DNA of 64,000 bases from Acidimicrobiia bacterium (lineage in GTDB: Bacteria > Actinomycetota > Acidimicrobiia > UBA2766), in the NCBI GenBank assembly GCA_020850945.1, contig JADZDR010000027.1, positions 46,982-110,981 on the forward strand, in the 5' to 3' direction. A program made the position numbers and the translations under genes. Positions 1 through 7,689 of this stretch are shown here, in pieces. The notes beneath the pieces are model-generated. The model had not been told where the DNA came from. It saw only the letters and a program-made list of their open reading frames with translations, and searched no databases. Every line of letters begins with the position of its first letter. Position 1 is the first letter of the stretch.

Positions 1-104
1 GCGCCCTCGAATCCCTTCTCGGCCGCCGCCGGCGGACCGCGCTGTGCCTGGGTCGCGCCCGGCGCCTCGTACCGCGCCACGTTCGAGATCACGCCCCGTG
101 ACAC
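1..104 (-). CDS. Possible 5' part of an unidentified gene, cut by the window edge
   Basis: An open frame on the minus strand starts at a GTG (base 104) and runs off the left edge without a stop; its first residues read MSRGVISNVARYEAPG. It lies 19 bases downstream of the glycosyltransferase stop, in the same direction, so it would be the next gene of that operon. Only about 34 residues are visible, there is no convincing ribosome binding site and I recognise no domain. It may be a chance frame. Confidence 0.3.
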   Translation of the reverse strand, partial: MSRGVISNVARYEAPGATQAQRGPPAAAEKGFEG

Positions 105-123
105 GCCGAGGTGACGGCTGACC

Positions 124-960
124 TCAGGCGGCGGGGCGGCCGCCCAGGATGACCTGGCGCATGCCATGTGTCCGCGTGAAGTGGGCCATCGAACGCATGT
201 GGAGCCACGTGTTGCGTGAGAGGAGCTTCTTGTCGCTCACGGCCTGGTGGATGTGGGAGATCTCGGCATCCGCGACGTAGACGACACGCCACGCCCGCTT
301 GTGCATGCGCAGGCACCAGTCGATGTCGTCGACGTAGAGCGGCAGGCCCTCGTCGAGGATCCCGACCTCGTCAACGGCCTCACGGCGTGTGACGAGCGCG
401 GCACCGAGCATCCAGTCGACATCCTGCGTGCGCATGTGGTCGAAATCGGAGTTGAGGTGTCGCCTGTCCCATCTGCCGTTGCGGGCGAGGGAGCGCAGCG
501 GCGTGCGGCGCACGAGGAACGAGCTCAGGTTCGGGAAGCGCCGCACCGACAACTGCACGCTGCCGTCGAAGTTGAGGAGACGGGGGCCGACCAGGCCGAT
601 GTCGGGGTTCTCCTCGAGAGTCGTGACGAGACGTTGCAGCGCACCCGCATGCGTGATCGTGTCGGGATTCAGGAGGCCGACGAAGCGGCCCGTCGCCGCC
701 CGCAGACCGAGGTTCGAGTTGGGGGCGAAGCCCATCCGCTGCGGGGTCCGGATCACGACGACCTCGGGGTTCTCGGCACGGGCGACATCCGCGGATCCGT
801 CCGTGCAGACGTTGTCGACGAGGATGTGCTCGACCTGCAGGTCGCCTTTGTTGCGCTGCACGGACGCGAAGCACTCCCGCACGAGATGCGCCTCGTTCGT
901 GCTAACCGTGACCAGGGAGAGGTCCGGGCAGGCCGTGGTCATGGTCACGTGCTTCGGCAT
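124..960 (-). CDS. Family 2 glycosyltransferase (rhamnosyltransferase-like)
   Basis: A 278-residue GT-A fold enzyme expected to move a sugar from an NDP-sugar to a cell-envelope polysaccharide or lipid at the inner membrane face. Seen: N-terminal LSLVTVSTNEAHLV, the nucleotide-site part LVDNVCTDGSADVA, the DxD-region LLNPDTI, and the acceptor-side YVDDIDWCLR with the late basic segment typical of WbbL/rhamnosyltransferase-type proteins. The frame stays open to 1380, but similarity starts at ATG 960 (MPKHVTM); a second ATG at 942 is also possible. Donor and acceptor cannot be read from sequence. Confidence 0.85.
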   Translation of the reverse strand: MPKHVTMTTACPDLSLVTVSTNEAHLVRECFASVQRNKGDLQVEHILVDNVCTDGSADVARAENPEVVVIRTPQRMGFAPNSNLGLRAATGRFVGLLNPDTITHAGALQRLVTTLEENPDIGLVGPRLLNFDGSVQLSVRRFPNLSSFLVRRTPLRSLARNGRWDRRHLNSDFDHMRTQDVDWMLGAALVTRREAVDEVGILDEGLPLYVDDIDWCLRMHKRAWRVVYVADAEISHIHQAVSDKKLLSRNTWLHMRSMAHFTRTHGMRQVILGGRPAA

Positions 961-1006
961 CCGATCCGGCGAAACCTGCAGGCATGGGATCCCCCGACAG
1001 CGTGGG

Positions 1007-1012
1007 TACATT
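1007..1012 (+). promoter_or_regulatory. -10 element TACATT, leaderless configuration
   Basis: TACATT ends 6 bases before the ATG of the lipoprotein gene at 1019 and no Shine-Dalgarno sequence is present. With the usual 6-7 base distance from -10 to transcription start, the mRNA would begin at the ATG. No clear -35 element. Confidence 0.5.
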
Positions 1013-1018
1013 GCAGGC

Positions 1019-1348
1019 ATGCGCCGGCCCGTCCTCGCCACCGTCTCCGTGTTCGTCCTCGCCTGCGTGCTCCTGCTCGCGGCCTGCTCCGATCCCGAGA
1101 CCATCCAGGGGGCGGCTACATGCGAGGGGGCCGTCGCCCGGTTCCTCGCGTTCACGGCCCGCATGCAGGAGGAGCTCGACCCGAAGGAGGATCCGAACCC
1201 CGATCTCATCCACGAGATGACGGACGAAGCCGAGGCCCTGCGGGACGGGGCGAGCGACGTGTGCGGGGGTGATGCCGCCTTCATGAAGGAGATGGCACGA
1301 CAGCGTGCGGAGCAGGAGGCGCCGTCGAGTCCCACATCGGACGAGTGA
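1019..1348 (+). CDS. Small lipoprotein of unknown function
   Basis: A 109-residue secreted lipoprotein. Seen: basic start MRRP, a hydrophobic stretch to about residue 20, and the lipobox LLAAC with the acylated Cys near residue 23, followed by a mature domain with three more Cys and several acidic residues. The frame is open from 389, but the signal peptide fixes the start at 1019, divergent from the glycosyltransferase at 960. No family recognised. Predicted to be anchored to the outer face of the membrane. Confidence 0.7.
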   Translation: MRRPVLATVSVFVLACVLLLAACSDPETIQGAATCEGAVARFLAFTARMQEELDPKEDPNPDLIHEMTDEAEALRDGASDVCGGDAAFMKEMARQRAEQEAPSSPTSDE

Positions 1349-1456
1349 ACGCATCCGCGTACGTATGCGGAACGGCTCATAGTCGCCGCTCCCGGTCCGA
1401 TCCCGGGAGGACGAGGTCGTCACACGCACGACGCATGCAGACGGAGGAAGCCCAGC

Positions 1457-1630
1457 TTGTCCCGCTCCTTCCGCCCCTTCCGGCGGATCCGCACCGAGGT
1501 CGCTCCCGGCCACGCCCGCTTCGTCCTTCGCCCCTTCTCGCCGCCACCGCATGGACGGCCGCTCGTGGTGCGGCCACTTCCCCGACGGCCCAAACCCATC
1601 CGGCGTCGCGACACCGAACCGCGTGAATGA
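1457..1630 (+). CDS. Possible 57-residue basic, proline/arginine-rich peptide
   Basis: A TTG-started frame preceded by GGAGG nine bases upstream reads MSRSFRPFRRIRTEVAPGHA and stays strongly Arg/Pro-rich to the TGA at 1628. The ribosome binding site is good. The composition could equally be a by-product of GC-rich non-coding sequence in the gap between the lipoprotein gene and the convergent uracil-DNA glycosylase gene. No family recognised. Confidence 0.25.
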   Translation: MSRSFRPFRRIRTEVAPGHARFVLRPFSPPPHGRPLVVRPLPRRPKPIRRRDTEPRE

Positions 1631-1633
1631 CCC

Positions 1634-2341
1634 TCAGCCCAGCAGGTCACGTGCCCGCGAGAACACGGCATCGAGCATCGGCTCGGTCAGCCTGCCCGTG
1701 AAGGTGTTCTGCTGCGAGGGATGGAACGAGCCGAGGAGTGTGCCGGCGCCGGGAAGACGGACCTCGGCGAGATGCGCGAACGCGGGCTTGGGTCGCAGGG
1801 GACCGAGCACGCGCAGGACCACGTCCCACGCGAAGCGGCCGAGGGCGACGACGACCTCCCACGCGTCGAGGAGCGTGATCTCACGTTCGAGGTAGGGCCG
1901 GCACGTGTCGCGCTCGGTGGGCGTGGGCTTGTTGGCGGGCGGTGCGCAGCGCACGGACGCCGTGATCCAGGCGTCGTGGAGCTCGAGGCCGTCGTCGCGT
2001 GACTCGGACACCGGACTGTTCGCGAACCCGGTCCGGAAAAGGGAGCCGAACAGCCACGTGCCGCTCCGGTCTCCTGTGAACATGCGGCCCGTCCTGTTCG
2101 CGCCGTGCGCCGCCGGCGCGAGACCGACGATCAGGAGGCGGGCACGGGGATCGCCGAAGCCCGGCACGGGGCGGCCCCAATAGTCCCAGTCGGCGAAGGC
2201 AGCGCGCTTCTCACGGGCAACCTGTTCCCTCCAGGCGACGAGGCGGGGGCAGAGCCGGCACGAGACGATCTCACGTTCCAGGACGGAGAGGGGGCCGGTA
2301 TCACGTTCATGCATGTTCGGGGATGCGCATCCGGTCGCCAT
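1634..2341 (-). CDS. Uracil-DNA glycosylase, family 5 (UdgB-like)
   Basis: Removes uracil, and in this family often hypoxanthine, from DNA as the first step of base excision repair. Seen: an N-terminal Cys pair (SCRLCPRL) and later Cys in SVRCAPP and RDTC that fit the 4Fe-4S cluster of families 4 and 5; motif A GLAPAAHGANRTGRMFTGD, the family 5 form without the catalytic Asp of families 1 and 4; and the late motif HPSQQNTFTGRLT. About 235 residues from ATG 2341, or 226 from ATG 2314. Divergent from the phosphoesterase gene with 27 bases between starts. Confidence 0.9.
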   Translation of the reverse strand: MATGCASPNMHERDTGPLSVLEREIVSCRLCPRLVAWREQVAREKRAAFADWDYWGRPVPGFGDPRARLLIVGLAPAAHGANRTGRMFTGDRSGTWLFGSLFRTGFANSPVSESRDDGLELHDAWITASVRCAPPANKPTPTERDTCRPYLEREITLLDAWEVVVALGRFAWDVVLRVLGPLRPKPAFAHLAEVRLPGAGTLLGSFHPSQQNTFTGRLTEPMLDAVFSRARDLLG

Positions 2342-2368
2342 CGTAATCACAGCTACGCTGCCGGAACC

Positions 2369-3613
2369 ATGCCCATCGCCGACGCCGAGCTCTTCGGAGT
2401 CACCGACACGACCGCGACCGTCACGTTCAAGACGGTGGATCGCGACGGGTCTCTCGCACCGATGGAGGTGCAGGTGGTCGCGCGGAGCGCGGCGGGCGAC
2501 CACGCCGTCACAGCCGGGTTCGTGCCGTCCGGACCGGCGCCCGAGGATGCCCTGGCACACCTGCGCATAGAGGGGCTGTGGCCCGAGACGGAGTACTCGC
2601 TCGAGCTCACGTCCCCCGACGGCAGGGCGGAGGCCGACCCGCCCTATCTGCCCGCGGCCTTCCGCACGCTGACGACTCCGCCGGGTGAGGTCGTCGCCAC
2701 GATCGCGACCGTGAGCGACCTCCACTACGGGGAGGAGGTGGCGGGGCTCGGACCGACCGGGAACGAGACTCCGCAGTTCCACGCCGCGGACGAGCAGCCG
2801 CCGTACTGGGCTGTGACCAACGCCGGTGTCATCGACGACATCAACGCCGCCGGCGCGGACGTCGTGCTCGTGAAGGGGGACATCACCGGCGAGGGACACG
2901 CACACGAGTTCGCGCTCGCACGTGAGGACTTCGGCCGGCTCGACGCCCCGTGGCACGCCGTCCTCGGCAACCACGACTGCATGCAGACAGGTGTGGACGG
3001 GCTCGGGCTCCTCGGCCAGCCCGAGGAGCCCGTGCGGGAGATCCCGACAGCGGGGTGCCTGCTCGTACTCCTCGAGACGGCTGTGCCCGGCGCAGCGTAC
3101 GGTGCCCTCCCCCCGGGCCTCAGGGAGCAGCTCGAGAGCGTGGTCGTGGGAAGCGCCGGACCCGTCCTGCTCTTCGGACACCACCACGTCACGCGGCCGG
3201 ACAAGGACCCCGCATCCCTGCCCGGTGACTCGCCCGGTGACTCGCCCGGTGACTCGCCCGGTGACTCGAAGGTCTTCGGCATCGCCCGCGACGACTCCAG
3301 CGCGCTCCTCGAGCTGATCGCCCGGCACGAGAACGTGCGCGGCTACTCGGCGGGGCACACGCACCGCAACCGGCTCCGCACGTTTCCCGCGACACGTGAT
3401 GTGCCGTTCGTCGAGGTGGGGGCGACCAAGGAGTACCCGGCAGCCTGGGCGCACTACCGGATCCACACGGGCGGTTACCTGCACGAAGTGCGGCGTGCAT
3501 CGGCACCGCCCGCGCTCCTCTGGGCGGATCGCACGAAGGAGATGTTCTACGGCCTCTACCGCCCCTACGCGTTCGGTTCGCTCGAGGCCCGCTGCTTCAC
3601 CCGCGAGTGGTGA
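2369..3613 (+). CDS. Calcineurin-like metallophosphoesterase with N-terminal Fn3-like domain
   Basis: A dinuclear-metal phosphoesterase of 414 residues; substrate unknown. Seen: an N-terminal beta domain of about 105 residues resembling the fibronectin-III part of purple-acid-phosphatase-type proteins, then TVSDLHYG, VKGDITGEG, the GNHD motif (AVLGNHD), GHHH and the final GHTHRN, which supply the metal ligands. There is no signal peptide, so it is probably cytoplasmic. Four PGDS repeats interrupt the catalytic domain after GHHH. A TACGCT element ends 9 bases before the ATG, suggesting a very short or absent 5' leader. Confidence 0.85.
   Translation: MPIADAELFGVTDTTATVTFKTVDRDGSLAPMEVQVVARSAAGDHAVTAGFVPSGPAPEDALAHLRIEGLWPETEYSLELTSPDGRAEADPPYLPAAFRTLTTPPGEVVATIATVSDLHYGEEVAGLGPTGNETPQFHAADEQPPYWAVTNAGVIDDINAAGADVVLVKGDITGEGHAHEFALAREDFGRLDAPWHAVLGNHDCMQTGVDGLGLLGQPEEPVREIPTAGCLLVLLETAVPGAAYGALPPGLREQLESVVVGSAGPVLLFGHHHVTRPDKDPASLPGDSPGDSPGDSPGDSKVFGIARDDSSALLELIARHENVRGYSAGHTHRNRLRTFPATRDVPFVEVGATKEYPAAWAHYRIHTGGYLHEVRRASAPPALLWADRTKEMFYGLYRPYAFGSLEARCFTREW
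3221..3268 (+). repeat. Four perfect tandem copies of a 12-bp unit
   Basis: CCCGGTGACTCG is repeated four times without mismatch, in frame inside the metallophosphoesterase gene, encoding PGDS four times. Exact in-frame repeats of this kind change copy number by slippage without breaking the frame. Confidence 0.95.
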
Positions 3614-3641
3614 TTCCCGCCCACCTCTCTCACGGTGCCCG

Positions 3642-4400
3642 TCAACCAAGGTGCTCGAGGGCATCTAGCACGAGGGCGGGCTCGTCGGTGACGATGCCGC
3701 CGACACCGGCCGCCGCGGCTCGCCGTACCTCGTCGGGGGAGTTCACCGTCCAGGGCATGAGCCAGCGACACCTCACCGCCTCGGCCACGTCGCGCACCGC
3801 CCGGTCGAGGGCCTCACCTCCCAAGCCGGAGATGTGGGGATGGATACCGTCGATGCCATGTGCATCGGCGACTGCGACGAGCTCGTGATGGGGCACCATG
3901 GGCATGGTGAGCCACGCGACCCTGAAATCGGGGAACGCCGCCTTCAGGGCGAGCAGGTCGTGCACGTTGAAAGACGAGATCACCGTGCGGGAGGTGAGAC
4001 CGCGCGCCGCGACGGCCGCGGCGACGGCGAGGATCAGGTCGTGGCTCGGTGTCCCGCCGGAATCGTATCCGGGCAGGTTCTTCACCTCGATGTTGAGCAG
4101 CTCGCCACCTGCCCGGGCCCATTCGAGGACTTCGGCCAGGGTGGGGACGTGGGTCGTGGCGGAGGTGCGGATGTGGACCAACGTGGTCTCGTGCACGGCG
4201 CCGGCGAGGCCCGTCGTCCTCTCGAGGTTCGCGTCGTGGATCACGACGATCTCACGCTCGGAGGTGAAGCGCACGTCGAGCTCGACACCGTCTGCGCCGC
4301 AGGTACGTGCGTGATCGAAGGCGTCGAGCGTGTTCTCGGGCTTCGCGCTCGCGCCGCGGTGGCCGAAGACGAGCGGGCGGTCGTGGTCGTGGTCGAACAT
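3642..4400 (-). CDS. Glycerophosphodiester phosphodiesterase
   Basis: Hydrolyses glycerophosphodiesters to glycerol-3-phosphate and an alcohol, recycling phospholipid head groups. Seen: VFGHRGASAKPENTLDAF near the N-terminus (catalytic HRG...ENT), GADGVELDVRFT (metal ligands E and D), VIHDANLERTT (second catalytic His) and, C-terminally, MPWTVNSPDEV and GIVTDEP, all in the GDPD order. The frame opens at 4424, but GGAGGA lies 7 bases before ATG 4400, so I choose the 252-residue form. No signal peptide, hence probably cytoplasmic. Confidence 0.9.
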   Translation of the reverse strand: MFDHDHDRPLVFGHRGASAKPENTLDAFDHARTCGADGVELDVRFTSEREIVVIHDANLERTTGLAGAVHETTLVHIRTSATTHVPTLAEVLEWARAGGELLNIEVKNLPGYDSGGTPSHDLILAVAAAVAARGLTSRTVISSFNVHDLLALKAAFPDFRVAWLTMPMVPHHELVAVADAHGIDGIHPHISGLGGEALDRAVRDVAEAVRCRWLMPWTVNSPDEVRRAAAAGVGGIVTDEPALVLDALEHLG

Positions 4401-4519
4401 GTTCCAATCCTCCGGGCGGGGCATCTACGCAGGTCGGCCTACGTGATTCTCCGTACTGAACAATCCTCGGCGCGCGTGTGGACAGGATTTCGCGTCACTG
4501 TGCAGAATGATTCCACCAG

Positions 4520-4548
4520 TTGACACAGATGTCACCCGGAGTTAGGGT
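4520..4548 (+). promoter_or_regulatory. Sigma-A-type promoter upstream of whiB1
   Basis: A perfect TTGACA (4520-4525), exactly 17 bases, then TAGGGT (4543-4548). The predicted start near 4555 would give a leader of about 170 bases, so a second, CRP-linked promoter closer to the gene is also possible. Confidence 0.6.
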
Positions 4549-4651
4549 GACTCGAGCGTTCACCCCACCGCATCAAACGCATCGATCGGAAGATCTTCAC
4601 GCCGGGTCCCCTTGGTACATCGTCTCGATGTGACAAGCCAAGGGTTTGGAT

Positions 4652-4667
4652 TGTGAACGTATTCACA
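4652..4667 (+). promoter_or_regulatory. CRP/FNR-family binding site, TGTGA-N6-TCACA
   Basis: TGTGAACGTATTCACA matches the CRP consensus in both half-sites with 6-bp spacing; its centre is about 65 bases before the whiB1 start codon. In M. tuberculosis whiB1 is directly controlled by the CRP homologue Rv3676, so a functional cAMP-CRP site is a reasonable inference. No crp gene lies in this window, but an adenylate cyclase does (28070). Confidence 0.75.
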
Positions 4668-4724
4668 TTCTCGAGGTGAAGAACTGACGACTCGGGGGGC
4701 AGGACAACCAAGGAGGGCGGGCCC

Positions 4725-5021
4725 GTGCAGACGCTGAACCGGGTCATCGACATCGACGTGACAGAGGACCGCGAGTGGCGCCGAGGTGCCGCCTGCCGTG
4801 ACACGGACCCCGACCTGTTCTTCCCGGTCGGGACCACGGGCGCAGCCCTCGACCAGATCAGATCTGCGAAGAAGATCTGCAAGATGTGCGTCGCAAGGTC
4901 CGAGTGCCTCGAATACGCCCTGGTGAACAACCAGGAGTCGGGAATCTGGGGCGGTACCTCCGAGGAGGAGCGCCGCGTCCTGCGCAAGAGCTGGCTCACA
5001 CGCCAGCGCCGCAGCGCCTGA
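4725..5021 (+). CDS. whiB1: WhiB1-type 4Fe-4S transcriptional regulator
   Basis: A small iron-sulfur transcription factor that binds the principal sigma factor; in mycobacteria WhiB1 is essential and responds to nitric oxide. Seen: Cys in AACRDTDPDLFFPVG, the CKMC pair, the fourth Cys in SECLEYAL, the turn motif GIWGGTSEEERR and a basic C-terminal tail. The FFPVG...GAAL segment is the WhiB1 subgroup pattern. GTG start at 4725 with AAGGAGG 8 bases upstream; 98 residues, slightly longer at the N-terminus than the 84 of M. tuberculosis. The convergent PdtaS-type kinase next to it reproduces the Rv3219-Rv3220c arrangement. Confidence 0.93.
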   Translation: MQTLNRVIDIDVTEDREWRRGAACRDTDPDLFFPVGTTGAALDQIRSAKKICKMCVARSECLEYALVNNQESGIWGGTSEEERRVLRKSWLTRQRRSA

Positions 5022-5074
5022 ACCTCCCCATCCCAGCCTCCACCGACCATTCTCCGGACCTTCTCCGGACCAAC

Positions 5075-6628
5075 TCAGGTCTCGCCCCCCAACTTCTCCT
5101 CGGCGGGCACGAGTGACAGGGCGAGCCGATGGTCCGCCATCGGCGGCCGGAAGGGCACCGGGAAGCTGAGCCGCAGGGCACTCCCGCTCTTCTCCCGCGC
5201 GAGCTCCAACGTGCCGTCGAGCTCGCCCGTGACGAGTGTGCGCACGATGCGCAGTCCGAGTCCGGCGTTGAGCTCGAGATCGAAACCGGGCGGGAAGTCG
5301 ATCCCGTTGTCGATCACCTCGACCGTCATCGACGACGGGTCGCGGGCGAGGCGCACGAGGACTCGGCCCGGATCGCCCGTCTCGGGCTCCGCTTCCTCTG
5401 AGTCCGTGGCCGAGCTCGGGAAGCCGTGCTCGACGGCGTTCGTGAGGAGCTCCGTGAGGATCACGGCGAGGGGGGTGGCCACCTCGGCCGGGAGGTCCCC
5501 TGCGTCACCCTCGATCTCGAAGTGCACGCGCTGCGAATCCACGAGGCCCTCCTCGACATCACGGAGGAGAGGCTGGACGATGCTGCTGAAGGGGACCCAG
5601 TCCCCACTGTCCTGGCTGAGGAGCTCGTGCACGAGCGCGATCGACTTGATCCTCCGCACCGACTCGGTGAGGGCGTCGGTCACCTCGACGGACCCGGCCC
5701 GCCGCGCCTGGAGCTGGAGGAGAGACGCGATCGTCTGCAGGTTGTTCTTGACCCGATGGTGGATCTCCCGGATCGCAGCCTCCTTCGAGAGGAGGAGGCG
5801 ATCGCGGCGCCTGATCTCCGACACGTCGCGGAGGAGGACGATCTCACCGGTGACCTTGCCCCTCCGCATGAGCGGCAGGGCGAGGAGGAGAACCGAGACG
5901 TCTCCCTCCTGCAACTCGTCGTCCTGGGGGCGCCCCGTCGACGCCGCCGCCCGCACCGCCATGTCGGCCACGCCCATCTCGCGCAGCGTCCTGTCGTGCG
6001 GGGTGTCGAAGAGGGCGAGCCGGTGCAGAGCGGACATCCCGTTGGGCGAGATGTAGCGCACCCGCAGGTCCGCGTCGAGGCGGATGAGGCCGTCACCGGC
6101 GCGAAGCGTCTCGGTCCGAACCGGCCCTCCCCCCCTGTAGGGGTAGGAGCCCTCGGCGATCATGCCGGCGATCTCGAGCGCGATCTCCGAGTAGACGCTC
6201 TCGAGCGAGCTGCGCTTGCGTCGCGTCTCCCGGAAGCGCTCGGCGGACAGGACCGCGATAACGTCACCGCCACCGGCACGCACCGGCACGGCCTGCACGC
6301 TCACCTCCGTCTCGGCCCCCGGCCGCGTGATGTAGCCGCCCACGATGCGGCCCGCCCGGATCGCCTGGGACACGTAGGGCCGGTCCTTGGCCTCCCAGAC
6401 CGTCCCGACGGGGTCCTCCCTGTAGGAAGTCTCGCTGTTCGTGGGCCGCATGTGGGCGAGGACCGCGAACCTGTCCTCGCCCTCCCATGTGGCCGGCACG
6501 AACAGGAGGAGGTCGGCGAAGAAGAGGTCGGCGAGCAACTCCCACTCCGCCACGAGGTGTTGCAGGTGGGACAGGTGGTAGGGGGCGAGGGGAATGCGCC
6601 GTCTGGTGAGCTCGTCGATGCTGGTCAC
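5075..6628 (-). CDS. pdtaS: PdtaS-type sensor histidine kinase
   Basis: A soluble two-component kinase of 517 residues whose usual partner is an RNA-binding antitermination regulator (PdtaR), not present here. Seen in order: a GAF-like N-terminal domain (residues about 10-160), a PAS-like domain (about 180-270), the HisKA_2 dimerisation segment with EIHHRVKNNLQTIASLLQLQ carrying the phospho-accepting His, then HATPase_c with LLTNAVEHG (N box), VIDNGIDFPPGF (G1) and GLGLRIVRTL (G2). GTG start at 6628. The adjacency to whiB1 is conserved in mycobacteria. Confidence 0.85.
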   Translation of the reverse strand: MTSIDELTRRRIPLAPYHLSHLQHLVAEWELLADLFFADLLLFVPATWEGEDRFAVLAHMRPTNSETSYREDPVGTVWEAKDRPYVSQAIRAGRIVGGYITRPGAETEVSVQAVPVRAGGGDVIAVLSAERFRETRRKRSSLESVYSEIALEIAGMIAEGSYPYRGGGPVRTETLRAGDGLIRLDADLRVRYISPNGMSALHRLALFDTPHDRTLREMGVADMAVRAAASTGRPQDDELQEGDVSVLLLALPLMRRGKVTGEIVLLRDVSEIRRRDRLLLSKEAAIREIHHRVKNNLQTIASLLQLQARRAGSVEVTDALTESVRRIKSIALVHELLSQDSGDWVPFSSIVQPLLRDVEEGLVDSQRVHFEIEGDAGDLPAEVATPLAVILTELLTNAVEHGFPSSATDSEEAEPETGDPGRVLVRLARDPSSMTVEVIDNGIDFPPGFDLELNAGLGLRIVRTLVTGELDGTLELAREKSGSALRLSFPVPFRPPMADHRLALSLVPAEEKLGGET

Positions 6629-6789
6629 GGAGCAACTCGGGTAGAGGTGTAGGGCTCACAAGTCTAACCGGCGGGTTCGCATGCCTCCCGGGGTGAGGTA
6701 GCGTTGCATTCCCCTCAAGGTCGCCCCGGAAAGAGCGATGTGTATAGGGCCCGGGGAAAGAGCCGGGAAGGGTCCGGGAAGGGAGAAGG

Positions 6790-7689
6790 ATGTCCGGTCC
6801 AGGCGCAAACATCCTGAGCGGTCCACGCCGGGTTCTTCTCGCCACGAACGCGACCAAGGACAGCTCGGACTTCGCCAAGGCCCTCGAGTCCGTGGGCTGC
6901 CAGGTGTACATGTCCTCCCCCACCCGCATCGAGGAGCTCGAGCAGCTCCTCGATCTCCTCGGGCCGACGGTTCTCGTTCTCACCGAGACGCTCGGCGACT
7001 CCTATCTCGCGGATTTCCGGCGCATCAAGACGCCTCCGCACCGCGCCCTCCTCCCCGTCATCATCACGGCGCAGGACGAGACAGAGCGCAACGAGCTCAT
7101 CCAGTCGGGGGTCGAGGCCGTGCTGCTCCCGCCTTGGCCCATCGACGAGCTCAAAGCCGCCGTCGCCGGGATCCTCGAGCGCGTGGCTGTGCTGACGCAG
7201 CACAAGGAGATCGACGACCTCACCGGTGCCTACACGGCCACGGCGGCGCTCGAACGCCTCGACTACGAGGTGAGCCGGGCACGACGCTACCGCCGGCAGG
7301 GCTGCCTCACCCTCGTCGACCTCGACAACTACGACAAGGTGCGCGAGGCCGTGGGCGAGCTCGCGGCCGACGCCGGGCTGCGTCGCTTCTGCCAGATCGT
7401 GCGCCACGAACTGCGCGAGACCGACGTCCTCGGCCGTCTCGACGGCGACCGTTTCGCAGTGGTCATGCCGGACACCGACCTCACCGGTGCCGTGCAGGCG
7501 ATGCGGCGTGTCCTCGCCGTCATCGGTTGTGCCAACGTCGACGTCCCCGGGGGCCAGAAGATCGCCCTCGCCGCATCCGCGGGTGTCGGGTCCTTCGGGG
7601 CGGACGGCCCCGAGGCGACCCTGAAGCGGGTCAAGGGTGCAATCGACCGCGCGCGTGAGGCCGGGGGAGGCGCGCTCTTCACGGCCTGA
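6790..7689 (+). CDS. Receiver-like protein with degenerate GGDEF domain
   Basis: A 299-residue cytoplasmic signalling protein. The N-terminal 130 residues follow the receiver fold but I see no clear phospho-acceptor Asp. After KEIDDLTGAYTATAALERL comes a GGDEF-domain fold (LTLVDLDNYDKVREAVG), yet the signature reads LDGDRFAV instead of GGDEF, so diguanylate cyclase activity is doubtful; it may bind nucleotide or act by protein contact. GAGAAGG directly before the ATG serves as ribosome binding site. Its 3' end overlaps the convergent ArsA-like gene by 11 bases. Confidence 0.75.
   Translation: MSGPGANILSGPRRVLLATNATKDSSDFAKALESVGCQVYMSSPTRIEELEQLLDLLGPTVLVLTETLGDSYLADFRRIKTPPHRALLPVIITAQDETERNELIQSGVEAVLLPPWPIDELKAAVAGILERVAVLTQHKEIDDLTGAYTATAALERLDYEVSRARRYRRQGCLTLVDLDNYDKVREAVGELAADAGLRRFCQIVRHELRETDVLGRLDGDRFAVVMPDTDLTGAVQAMRRVLAVIGCANVDVPGGQKIALAASAGVGSFGADGPEATLKRVKGAIDRAREAGGGALFTA

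Larger units (their letters stand above)
4401..4724. other. 324-bp divergent regulatory region between the phosphodiesterase gene and whiB1
   Basis: No coding frame stands out. The region is less GC-rich than its surroundings and holds a good sigma-A-type promoter at 4520-4548, a CRP-type palindrome at 4652-4667 and the strong ribosome binding site AAGGAGG at 4710-4716, all oriented towards whiB1. Confidence 0.7.

Noticed and set aside
2363..2388. GGAACC upstream part of a possible sixth ECF promoter
   Set aside because: The tetramer 16 bases downstream is CCGA, not CGTC, and the site would lie inside the phosphoesterase coding sequence.
2342..3664. Upstream extension of the uracil-DNA glycosylase frame to 676 residues
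   Set aside because: The extension is antisense to the metallophosphoesterase gene and has no family sequence; similarity starts near 2341.
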